Assembly: GCF_003324565.1 (NCBI RefSeq)
Contig: NZ_QOLA01000003.1
Coordinates: forward strand, 310,001 to 374,000
DNA length: 64,000 bases
Source: Streptomyces sp. SDr-06
Lineage (GTDB): Bacteria > Actinomycetota > Actinomycetes > Streptomycetales > Streptomycetaceae
Reading direction: 5' to 3'
In this document: in pieces, positions 8,301 through 16,123 of the stretch
Position numbering within the stretch: position 1 is the stretch's first letter
How the letters are laid out: every line of letters begins with the position of its first letter
The notes under the pieces: generated by a model
Told to the model about the DNA's origin: nothing
The model's input: only the letters and a program-made list of their open reading frames with translations
Database searches by the model: none
Made by a program: the position numbers and the translations under genes

Positions 8301-8763
8301 AGGCGCGGTGTCGCTCCGTGCGCATGTTTGGGCGTTGTGCTGCCCCGACCACGGCACCCATCGGGGGCTCCGCCCAGCCCATGGACATCTTGTGGTTGTC
8401 CGGCATGACGGACAACCGGGACCCGGGTTCTGCTCAGCCGGGCCTGGGGGCACCGCAGCTCAAGCTCCGCTACTGATCTTGGAGTCCCGGAGGCTCTCGT
8501 CGGGCGGCCCGGCATCCGTCGGCGAAAACCGTCAGCAGCTGGCTGGAGGAGCCGGAATCGTCGACGGAATATTGTCTACATAGCCTCTTTCTCGCAGTGA
8601 TCGCGATATCTGACGCACTCCGCTCGGACGAAACGCTGACACAAGGCTCCAAAGGTGCGGCAGTGAATCCTGTTGGGTCCCGCGCCCCTGTACCGATCAG
8701 TAGCCACGAAGACTGGATGGCTCCGGATGTCAGCAGTCCATGTTCGTCCCGAGGAGATCCGTC

Positions 8764-9711
8764 ATGACCGGCATGCGAGGCTCGCGCGTTGTCGCAGTCG
8801 GGCACTACCAGCCCGCCAAGGTGCTCACCAATGACGACCTCGCCGAGCTGGTCGACACCAGTGATGAGTGGATCAGCAGCCGGGTCGGGATCCGTACCCG
8901 CCATGTCGCGGGCCCGGACGAGCCCGTTGACGAACTGGCCGCGCACGCCGGAGCGAAGGCGCTGGCCACCGCCGGGCTGAGCCCCGCCGACGTCGACCTG
9001 GTCCTGGTCGCCACCTCCACCGCCGTCGACCGCTCACCGAACACGGCCGCCCGGGTCGCCGCCCGGCTCGGGATGGGCTCGCCCGCGGTGATGGACCTCA
9101 ATGTCGTCTGTGCCGGGTTCACGCATGCGCTGGCCACGGCCGACAGCCTGGTGCGCACCGGCACCGCGCGACGGGCGCTGGTCATCGGCGCGGACAAGAT
9201 GACGGCCGTGACCGACTGGACCGACCGCACCACCTGCGTCCTGGTCGGTGACGGTGCCGGCGCCGTGGTGGTCGAGGCGAGCGAAGAGGCCCTGATCGGG
9301 CCGGTGTTGTGGGGTTCGGTGCCCGAGATGGGGCACGCGGTACGTATCGAGGGCACCCCGCCGGTGTTCGCGCAGGAGGGTCAGTCCGTCTACCGCTGGG
9401 CCACCACTCAGCTGCCGCCCATCGCCCGTCAGGTCTGCGAGCGGGCCGGGTTCACACCAGAGGACCTGGCCGCGGTCGTGCTGCACCAGGCGAACCTGCG
9501 GATCATCGAACCCGTCGCACGCAAGATCGGCGCTGTGAACGCCGTCATCGCCCGCGATGTGATCGAGTCCGGCAACACGTCGGCGGCCAGCATTCCGATG
9601 ACCCTCTCCAAACTGGTGGAGCGCGGCGAGATCCGCACCGGCGACCCGGTCCTGCTCTTCGGCTTCGGAGGGAACCTGTCGTACGCGGGACAGGTCGTAC
9701 GCTGCCCGTGA
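8764..9711 (+). CDS. fabH: 3-oxoacyl-ACP synthase III (KASIII)
   Basis: The 315-residue protein has the thiolase-fold triad of FabH: Cys116 in VVCAGF, His241 in HQANLR and Asn271 in ESGNTSAAS. KASIII condenses an acyl-CoA with malonyl-ACP to start fatty acid or polyketide chains. ATG 8764 is preceded by GAGGAG at eight bases; an ATG at 8740 lacks such a site. No acyl carrier protein, KASII or malonyl transferase lies next to it, so it is an extra copy, not the housekeeping fab cluster member. Substrate preference cannot be read. A clear terminator follows 12 bases after the stop. Confidence 0.93.
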   Translation: MTGMRGSRVVAVGHYQPAKVLTNDDLAELVDTSDEWISSRVGIRTRHVAGPDEPVDELAAHAGAKALATAGLSPADVDLVLVATSTAVDRSPNTAARVAARLGMGSPAVMDLNVVCAGFTHALATADSLVRTGTARRALVIGADKMTAVTDWTDRTTCVLVGDGAGAVVVEASEEALIGPVLWGSVPEMGHAVRIEGTPPVFAQEGQSVYRWATTQLPPIARQVCERAGFTPEDLAAVVLHQANLRIIEPVARKIGAVNAVIARDVIESGNTSAASIPMTLSKLVERGEIRTGDPVLLFGFGGNLSYAGQVVRCP

Positions 9712-9722
9712 CCGCACCAGGA

Positions 9723-9744
9723 GTGCCCCGTGGAGGCGGGGCAC
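9723..9744 (+). terminator. Terminator after fabH
   Basis: GTGCCCCG and CGGGGCAC pair as a perfect 8-bp stem around a six-base loop. It begins 12 bases after the fabH stop, between convergent genes. Confidence 0.65.
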
Positions 9745-9820
9745 GACCACGAGAGTGCGGCCTTGTAGGGGAGGTCTTGACCCCGTCCGCAACGCCCGCC
9801 CCCCTGCCCGTCAACTCCCG

Positions 9821-10744
9821 TCAGCCAACGAGGCGTTTGCGCCAGTCCAGCGGTATGACGGTGATGGCTTTGCCGGGGTCGCCGTCCCACTCGACCGACA
9901 GGCCACACCGTTCCAGGGCGGCAACGACTTCCCGGCCCACGGACGCCGTGGTGTCCGGCGAGCCGTCGAACCCGCCGTACAGCAGCGTGAGTCCGTGCCC
10001 GGACGCGGCCGCGTCGGTAGCCTGGGAATGGAAGTAGACAAAGCCACGGGCGTCGGGTGAGCCCGCCCCGCCGATCTCCGCCTGGCCGCACGGGCGGCAA
10101 CAGGTGAAGTTCTCCCGGGCGGTGAGACCGGCTTTCCCCAGAGCCGCGAAGGCCCGGCCGAGCCGCTCCGGGTCCGTCTCCTCGTCCGCCCAGGCGGACT
10201 GTTCCGCCACTCGCTCCAGCCACATGCGGTCCACCAACTGACGTGCCTGCTGGGGCGACACGGGCCGGGAGTCACCGGAGACGAGATAGTCCTCGGCGAG
10301 CTCCGCCAACTGGGCCCGCGTCGCGTAGCCGCCCTTGATCACCTCGCGGACCCGCGTCTCCAGCAGGCCGCGCTCCTCCTCGCCGAGCTCAAGCGGCGGA
10401 ACAGGGGCGGGGTTCTCGAAGTCCAGCCGCTCCCACTCCAGTCCGGCACCCCAATCGTCCCTGGCGCGCGCCCAGCCGGTCATGGCCGCGATCACCGGTT
10501 CCGGCCCGTCGAGTGTCGTCCCGAAGTGCCGATCGGCTGCGCCGTCGCGGTGTTCCAGCCTGTAGCCGTCACTGGTCGCGTCGTGCCACACCTGGAGGAA
10601 CACGTCGGGCAGATCGGGTATGCGCTGGACGACCAGAAACCGGTCGCCCTCGGCACCGATCCGGTGCACCAGGGCAGCCAGTTGCTCGGCGGTGGCCCGA
10701 CTGTGCCGCTGCCCGTTCTCCGTCTCGACCGTGATCGCAAGCAT
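9821..10744 (-). CDS. DUF6891 domain-containing protein
   Basis: The 307-residue protein has a conserved C-terminal half with GYATRAQLAELAEDYL, ENFTCCRPCGQAEIGG and GFVYFHSQATDAA, which I recognise as DUF6891. The CCRPCG cluster could bind a metal. The N-terminal 120 residues resemble an independent module with a WHDATSDGYRLEH stretch. ATG 10744 has GAGGG just upstream; longer starts run into low-complexity sequence. No function is known. It is convergent with fabH and lies 80 bases downstream of another minus-strand conserved gene, possibly co-transcribed. Confidence 0.75.
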   Translation of the reverse strand: MLAITVETENGQRHSRATAEQLAALVHRIGAEGDRFLVVQRIPDLPDVFLQVWHDATSDGYRLEHRDGAADRHFGTTLDGPEPVIAAMTGWARARDDWGAGLEWERLDFENPAPVPPLELGEEERGLLETRVREVIKGGYATRAQLAELAEDYLVSGDSRPVSPQQARQLVDRMWLERVAEQSAWADEETDPERLGRAFAALGKAGLTARENFTCCRPCGQAEIGGAGSPDARGFVYFHSQATDAAASGHGLTLLYGGFDGSPDTTASVGREVVAALERCGLSVEWDGDPGKAITVIPLDWRKRLVG

Positions 10745-10824
10745 GCCCTCACTGTGGCACGGGGCACTGACAATGCCGGGAGCTGTCCGTTGCCCGCCCG
10801 CCCCGGCATGGCCGGTGCCGGGAG

Positions 10825-11175
10825 TCAGAGCCAGCGCTTCGCCGCGTCGACGCTGTCGCCACCGCTCGTGTTGAAGGCGATCGCGGCCCCCGGGGTGTGT
10901 TGGCGGACCAGGTTCACGACCAGTTCGAAGAAGGTGAGCAGTGGCTCGGGTTTGCGGATTCCGCCGCCGATCACGACGACGTCCCATGCTCGCTCGTCCA
11001 ATGCGCCGACCACGACGGATTCGGCTGTCTCATCCAGCGCTATGAGGGCCATGGACGCATCGATGCCGTGCTCGCCGAAGCGGGCCAACTCCTCGTCGAG
11101 GACCGCGCGCATCGCGTCCCCGTCCATGCCGGGGACAGTGTGCGGGTCGATACCGAGAACCAGTACGGAAGACAT
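10825..11175 (-). CDS. Conserved hypothetical 116-residue protein
   Basis: The protein begins with a strand-like MSSVLVLGIDPHTV and contains WDVVVIGGGIRKPEP, suggesting an alpha/beta fold without a recognised nucleotide-binding signature. A strong GGAGG precedes the ATG at 11175. I do not recognise the family. The composition and start signal support a real gene. It is divergent from the proline-rich membrane protein gene at 11423. Confidence 0.7.
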   Translation of the reverse strand: MSSVLVLGIDPHTVPGMDGDAMRAVLDEELARFGEHGIDASMALIALDETAESVVVGALDERAWDVVVIGGGIRKPEPLLTFFELVVNLVRQHTPGAAIAFNTSGGDSVDAAKRWL

Positions 11176-11422
11176 GTCCTCCAGGACGATCGGCCTGCCG
11201 TCTTAGTTCCGACTCCGCGGGGCCCCGCTTCCAACTGCCCTGCTGGCTGGGTGAATTCGCCGCGCTGCACATGCTCGTTCGCCCTCTCGGGAGAGCCTTT
11301 CGCGCGGCGGCTACCTCCTGCGGGGGCGTCTCGCAAGAGCGGCCATCTCCTCACGGGTAAAGGGGGCGCAAAGCCCGCTGCTACTGTGGTGCGGCCCCGC
11401 ACAGCACCGCCGAAGGACTCGC

Positions 11423-12463
11423 ATGACAGCGCCCGCCGATTCCCCTGAGCCGCAGCCGCAGCCACAGCCGCGAACTCAGGAGCCGCAGTCATCGCAGCCA
11501 TCCCCGTCACCGCAGCCGGAATCGCCGACCCCCCACCCAACGCGACCGGAGCCGCCGGCGCGACAGGAGCCGGACTCGCACCCGTCCCAGCCGCACTGGG
11601 GCCCGCCGCCCGGCCCCCCGTTCCCGCCTCCGCCCGGCTACGCGGGAACGACGACGGCGAGCTACCCGGGTATGCCGTGGGCGTCGGAGTTGCCGCCGCA
11701 GCCCCGCAACGGTCTCGGTACGGCCGCCCTGGTCATCGGGGCCATCAGCACCTTCGTCGCGTTCCTCCCGTTCCTCTTCTGGATTGCATGGATCCTCGGA
11801 ATAGTCGGCCTCGTCTTCGGTTTGGTGGGGCTGAGCAATGTCCGCAAGGGCCTTGCGACCAACAGGAGTTCGGCACTGGGCGGCACCGTCCTCGGCGGGG
11901 TGTCGATCCTGCTCGCGGTGGTCGGCTTGATCATCACCGCCACCATGGTCAGGTCGGCGGTGGACGAAGTGCGCGATTCCGGCAGGCCCTCGGCCCCCGG
12001 TCTCCCCGCCGCCCCTGCGCAGGACCCGGATGACGAACTCCTGGACAGCGATCTGGCCGACCCCGCGCCCGTACGGTTCGGGGCGAGCCATGAATACGTG
12101 GGCGGCGTGAAGGTCACTGTCGCCCCGCCCACCGAGTTCGAACTCAGCGGCCGCCGGCTGCCCGGAATGCACGACGGCGACCGGACGTTCCACATCGACC
12201 TCACCATCGTCAACGCCTCCTCGGAGCCGCTCAACCTCGACTTCGCGCAGCCCCACGTGAAGGACGCGACCGGCAAGGACCTCGGCATGCTGTACAGCAC
12301 CAGGGCCGGGTTCAAGCCGTTCAGGGGCTCGCTGGCGCCGGGCGCCACGGCCACCGCCCAGTACTCGTACCCGGTGTCGGCCGATGCGGCGAAGGAGCTC
12401 CGGGTGGAGGTCCACCCCAGCATCCTGTACGACGAGGCGGTGTGGTCCGGCCCGGTCGCATGA
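11423..12463 (+). CDS. DUF4190/DUF4352-type membrane protein with Pro-rich N-terminus
   Basis: The 346-residue protein starts with about 85 residues dominated by Pro, Gln and Glu. Two membrane segments follow: TAALVIGAISTFVAFLPFLF with the adjacent IAWILGIVGLVFGLVGL, and VLGGVSILLAVVGLIITATM. Such paired segments are typical of DUF4190. The outer C-terminal domain (about 215-340) has the immunoglobulin-like DUF4352 pattern, with DLTIVNASSEPLNLDFAQP. The Pro/Gln head should lie in the cytoplasm, where similar tails contact cell-wall or division proteins; that is a guess. ATG 11423 has GAAGGA at good spacing. Confidence 0.85.
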   Translation: MTAPADSPEPQPQPQPRTQEPQSSQPSPSPQPESPTPHPTRPEPPARQEPDSHPSQPHWGPPPGPPFPPPPGYAGTTTASYPGMPWASELPPQPRNGLGTAALVIGAISTFVAFLPFLFWIAWILGIVGLVFGLVGLSNVRKGLATNRSSALGGTVLGGVSILLAVVGLIITATMVRSAVDEVRDSGRPSAPGLPAAPAQDPDDELLDSDLADPAPVRFGASHEYVGGVKVTVAPPTEFELSGRRLPGMHDGDRTFHIDLTIVNASSEPLNLDFAQPHVKDATGKDLGMLYSTRAGFKPFRGSLAPGATATAQYSYPVSADAAKELRVEVHPSILYDEAVWSGPVA

Positions 12464-12575
12464 CCCTCGGCGGGAGGCGGCCCGTTCGCCGATCGGGTGG
12501 AGGGCGCGGGCCCAGGTCGTGACGCAGGCGGTGTCTCCCAGGCTGTCGTGCCCGCGTGGACGTACAACTGACGAC

Positions 12576-13031
12576 ATGTGTCATTACTGCGGATGTCGCG
12601 AGATTCCCCTCATCAAGGAGTTCATCGCCGAGCATGAACGCGTCACCGATGCGGCCGGGGACGCCCAGCGGGCGCTGGCCGCGGGCGACACGGCGCGGGC
12701 CCGGGAGCTCATCGCCTTCATGACGCGGGAGCTGGCCTCGCACTGGCGCGGTGAGGAGAACGGCCTCTTCGCCGTGATGCGCGAAGATCCCGAATACGCG
12801 GACTACATCGGCGTCCTGGTGGACGAGCACCGGGACCACAGCATCCGGTTGCCCGCGCTGGACCTGGAGACGCCCGAAGGTCGGGCCCAGTTCGACTCCA
12901 TGGTCAAGGAGCTCCACGACCACGTCAGCCGCGAGGAGGACGGGCTGTTCCCGGCGTCCCTGACGGCCTTGTCGGGCGACGAGTGGAACCGTTCCATGGC
13001 GGCCTGGCGCGAGGCCCACCCCGCGGAGTGA
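12576..13031 (+). CDS. Hemerythrin-like (HHE) protein
   Basis: The 151-residue four-helix protein has the spaced His/Glu ligands of a hemerythrin: AEHERV, SHWRGEENGLF, DEHRDHSIR and HDHVSREEDGLFP. These bind a di-iron site used for oxygen, NO or redox sensing. MCHYCGC at the N-terminus adds three early cysteines that may bind a separate metal or disulfide. ATG 12576 is the first residue of the conserved MCHYCGCRE start common to this family. It lies 112 bases after the membrane protein gene and may be co-transcribed. Confidence 0.9.
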   Translation: MCHYCGCREIPLIKEFIAEHERVTDAAGDAQRALAAGDTARARELIAFMTRELASHWRGEENGLFAVMREDPEYADYIGVLVDEHRDHSIRLPALDLETPEGRAQFDSMVKELHDHVSREEDGLFPASLTALSGDEWNRSMAAWREAHPAE

Positions 13032-13277
13032 CCGGCCCCGCCCGCGCCGGTGGCTGCGGGGGTGGGCCAGTCGGGCGGCAGGGCTCGCTGGCCGCGAGGG
13101 CGGCGGTACGTCACCCGTGACGAGGGAGGAAGTCGGCGCCGAAAGCCGGTCCCGGTGGCCGCGATCGCGGTTGCGGCGACCACGCCCGTACCCGTCCGAG
13201 CGGCGCCATCACGGCGCGTGCCCAGTGCCGCCGCCCGCAGCTGACGCGCGCGCCGTCGTCACCATCCGTCCGCCGGG

Positions 13278-14951
13278 TCAGGCGATGCGCAGCTTCGTGC
13301 ACAGAGTCCTCGGGAGGAAGGTGGAGGTCTGCTGCTTCTGCTCGACGCAGTACTCGTACAGCTTCTGGTGCGCTTGGCGGAGCTTGGCCATGTTGACGTA
13401 GGTCGAATTGCCCTTGATCTGCAGGAGTCTCGGTTCGATCTTCGTCGCGTAGTCGCCCTTGTAGGGCTTCCAGCCGCTTCCGTCCTTGTCCGCGCCCTGT
13501 AGCTCGTAGTAGTGGCCGTCGTCCCGCTTCTGGATCATCGGGCAGGCGTCGATGCCGGTGGCACCGAAGTTGAAGAAGGAGTATTCCTTGAGGTGGCTCC
13601 GGCCCAGCTCCTTGTTCTCCGCCAGTGCCGTGATCTGCTGAGGGTCCGTCAGCTCGACCCAGCCCGCCGGATCGAAGGTCGTCGGGACGACGTCACGCGT
13701 CAGGGCCAGGAGCTTCTTCAGGACGTCGGCGAGTTCCCTCGACGCGCCCCCTGCCCGCAACGCGGCCTTCAGCTCGTTGCCCAGCCTGGTCACCTTGCTG
13801 AACTCCATCTTGAGCTGGGCGGCTTCCTGGGGAAGGAAGTACTGGCCGTCGACGTCGATCCCGTCCTTGTCCGAGCTCGGTTCCGCCCGGATGCTGGTGT
13901 TGGGGCCGAGGAACTGGTTCCCGCCCTGCCATTCGAAGAACGCGAGACGAATCTCGTCGTAGGTGGTCCCCGGGACGATCTCCTCGGCGGTCTTCGTCCT
14001 GTCCTTGAGATCTTTCTGGAGCGTCACCCGATTCGTCTTTGCGCACTGTTCCTCGGACAGGCCGAGGCCCCGCAGCATGTCTTTGCTGATCTTGTCGGGA
14101 ATCGCTTCGACGAGGACGTCCTGCCGGTCCGTCGGGTCGAGCTTCTCCAGTGCGCTCTTCAACGCGGTGTGGGGAACGATGTGGTGCGCGGTGAGCTCCC
14201 AGTCGGGTTGGTCCTTCTTGTCCTTGGGGCCGTTGCCCGCGTGCGGGTTCCGGCTCCGGTCATTGGCGCGCTGGATCTCCGGGCGGTCCGTCGCAGGCCC
14301 CTCGGACTTCCCCGGACCGGTTGTCCTCGCCGCGGCTGCCCCGGACGCGGGCGCCCGCAGTACCCGCGTGGCGTTGGCCTCGGCCTCGCGCTCGTGCCGG
14401 TCACCCGGATCCGAGACCTTCAGGCCCGCGCCGTTGTCGGTGCCCGAGACGGGGCCCGAGCGTTGCTGGATGACATGGGTGAGCTCGTGTGCGAGCGTAT
14501 GCCGGTCGCCGCCGCCTTGGCCGATGACGATGTGGTTGCCGCTGGTGTACGCGCGGGCGCCCACTTCGGTGGCGGACGCCTTGGCCGCGGCGTCGTTGTG
14601 CACGCGTACGTCGGAGAAGTCGGCGCCGAGCCGTGTCTCCATGTCGGTCCGCGTGGCCTCGTCCAGGGGGCGCCCGCTGGTTCTGAGGACGTCGGGGACC
14701 GTGGAGCGCTGCACGGCGGGCTGTGTCGGGGGCTCGGTCCGCCGGTGGCCGCAGCCGGCGGTGTGCTGGTGCTGCTCCTGAGCCCAGGGGTGACCGGCCT
14801 GGCGGAGCATCTGGACGACGGCCGCATTGCCCGCGCCGCTCTGCAGAGCACGCAGGCTGGCCGGAATGCCCCGGCCGGGTGCGGGGCGCGCCGCCGCGGT
14901 GCGAGCGGGCTTACCGCCGTCCTGCAGGTGGGTCTGCTCGTTGGCGTGCAT
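13278..14951 (-). CDS. DUF4157 (eCIS core) protein with AHH-type nuclease-like C-terminal region
   Basis: The 557-residue protein has an N-terminal DUF4157 domain (about 75-190) with the zincin-like HELTHVIQQ at 155 and a downstream HEREAEANA. DUF4157 marks extracellular contractile injection system effectors and polymorphic toxins. After a Pro/Ala linker the chain shows LTAHHIVPHTAL with the His pair at 256-257, the hallmark of AHH/HNH-EndoVII nucleases, and later GGNQFLGPNTSIR, a plausible second catalytic part. The last 200 residues match no family I recognise. ATG 14951 has GGAGG four bases upstream. No contractile sheath, baseplate or immunity gene is adjacent. Cargo function is inferred. 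Confidence 0.8.
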   Translation of the reverse strand: MHANEQTHLQDGGKPARTAAARPAPGRGIPASLRALQSGAGNAAVVQMLRQAGHPWAQEQHQHTAGCGHRRTEPPTQPAVQRSTVPDVLRTSGRPLDEATRTDMETRLGADFSDVRVHNDAAAKASATEVGARAYTSGNHIVIGQGGGDRHTLAHELTHVIQQRSGPVSGTDNGAGLKVSDPGDRHEREAEANATRVLRAPASGAAAARTTGPGKSEGPATDRPEIQRANDRSRNPHAGNGPKDKKDQPDWELTAHHIVPHTALKSALEKLDPTDRQDVLVEAIPDKISKDMLRGLGLSEEQCAKTNRVTLQKDLKDRTKTAEEIVPGTTYDEIRLAFFEWQGGNQFLGPNTSIRAEPSSDKDGIDVDGQYFLPQEAAQLKMEFSKVTRLGNELKAALRAGGASRELADVLKKLLALTRDVVPTTFDPAGWVELTDPQQITALAENKELGRSHLKEYSFFNFGATGIDACPMIQKRDDGHYYELQGADKDGSGWKPYKGDYATKIEPRLLQIKGNSTYVNMAKLRQAHQKLYEYCVEQKQQTSTFLPRTLCTKLRIA

Positions 14952-15071
14952 CGGTCCTCCCACGCGCAACGACCGGCACGTCCATTCGTCGTGGGGCTGC
15001 GGCAGCCCCGTTGGTCGCGCCGACGGCTGCGGGCGTACGTGGGCAACGCTCGCAGCCGCCGGAAACGCTCC

Positions 15072-15100
15072 ACTAACGCCCTGCGGCCCGCGCCGTTAGT
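15072..15100. promoter_or_regulatory. Inverted repeat ACTAACG-N15-CGTTAGT
   Basis: Seven-base perfect arms flank a 15-base GC-rich spacer, 121 bases upstream of the DUF4157 start and about 200 upstream of the NIPSNAP start. The arms are AT-richer than the surroundings, which suggests a protein-binding site over a terminator. Confidence 0.4.
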
Positions 15101-15288
15101 GCGGGCGGAGCAGGGGCGATGGTGCGGCGCCGTCGGCCATCGCGGTGGTGGGCACCTCGGTGCATCCCCTCGGCCCTCGTACCGCGACATCGGGTTACCG
15201 ACCTGTCCCGCCCCGCCGCCCGGGACAGTGAGACGTCCGTCAGGGAAGTCCGTCGGTCAACTGACAGGATCTGACAGGGGACCGGCCC

Positions 15289-15294
15289 TAACCT
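15289..15294 (+). promoter_or_regulatory. -10 box TAACCT of a likely leaderless promoter
   Basis: TAACCT ends seven bases before the NIPSNAP ATG and there is no ribosome site, the geometry of a leaderless transcript. Confidence 0.45.
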
Positions 15295-15301
15295 GCGGCC
15301 C

Positions 15302-15913
15302 ATGAACGCCATAGTCGAACTCCGGCAGTACACCCTCCTCCCGGGATGCCGGGACACCCTGGTTGAGCTCTTCGAGCGGGAATTCGTCACCGGGCAGGAG
15401 GCCGCCGGCATCACGATGGGAGGCCGGTTCCGGGATCTGGACGACGCCGACCGGTTCGTGTGGATGCGCAGCTTCCCGGACATGGAGGCGCGGGCGCGGG
15501 CGCTGCACGCCTTCTACTACGGGCCCGTCTGGCAGGCCCACCGGGAAGCGGCCAACGCGACCATGCTGGACTCGGACGACGTACTGCTGCTGCGCGGACC
15601 GGGTTTCGCCGCCCCCGACACCACGGAGCCGGTCGTGGTGACCGTCTGCCACCCACTGGACTCCCGCTTCACCGACCACTTCGAGCAGCACCTGCGTCCC
15701 GCCCTGGCCGCGGCCGGGACCCCGGCCCTCGCGGTGCACCGGACCGAGCACGCGGAGAACACCTTCCCCGCCCTGCCGGTCCGGACCGGCGAGGATGTCG
15801 TGCTCTGGTTCTCGACCGGCGAGGCGCCCGCCCCATTGCCTGATCTCTCCGCCTATTTGAAGACGGCCCCGCAGCAGCTCCGGCTGGAGCCCATCGGCAC
15901 GTCGCGGTTTTGA
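15302..15913 (+). CDS. NIPSNAP family protein
   Basis: The 203-residue protein begins with the typical VELRQYTLLPGCRDTLVELFE and contains DRFVWMRSFPDMEARARALHAFYYGPVW, a ferredoxin-like dimeric alpha/beta-barrel NIPSNAP domain. A second, weaker repeat follows from about residue 105. The family has no firm enzymatic assignment in bacteria; members often sit near oxidoreductases. The start is fixed by the domain and a -10 box seven bases upstream. Confidence 0.88.
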   Translation: MNAIVELRQYTLLPGCRDTLVELFEREFVTGQEAAGITMGGRFRDLDDADRFVWMRSFPDMEARARALHAFYYGPVWQAHREAANATMLDSDDVLLLRGPGFAAPDTTEPVVVTVCHPLDSRFTDHFEQHLRPALAAAGTPALAVHRTEHAENTFPALPVRTGEDVVLWFSTGEAPAPLPDLSAYLKTAPQQLRLEPIGTSRF

Positions 15914-16003
15914 CGCCCGCGCGGACAGGCGAACGGGAGTCGGGCTGTACTCGGCACCGCGACGCCATCAACCGTGGAAATACGGGGAGTTGGGGATACG
16001 ACG

Positions 16004-16034
16004 ACGCCGGGATGGCCTTGCGGCGCCCCGGCGT
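16004..16034 (+). terminator. Hairpin after NIPSNAP gene
   Basis: ACGCCGGG and CCCGGCGT form an 8-bp stem around a 15-base loop, 90 bases after the stop and in the gap between convergent genes. Confidence 0.4.
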
Positions 16035-16123
16035 GACATCGAGGGCGAGGAAAGCGAAGGGACTAGTTTCAAGGAGTGTGAGAAGGAAGTCCGTTCATGG
16101 CCTCGCCCGGCCAACGTTAGCAG

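Larger units (their letters stand above)
14952..15301. other. Divergent promoter region, DUF4157 gene and NIPSNAP gene
   Basis: This 350-bp region serves both promoters and has no supported gene. It contains the inverted repeat ACTAACG/CGTTAGT at 15072-15100 and a TAACCT box at 15289-15294. Confidence 0.5.
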
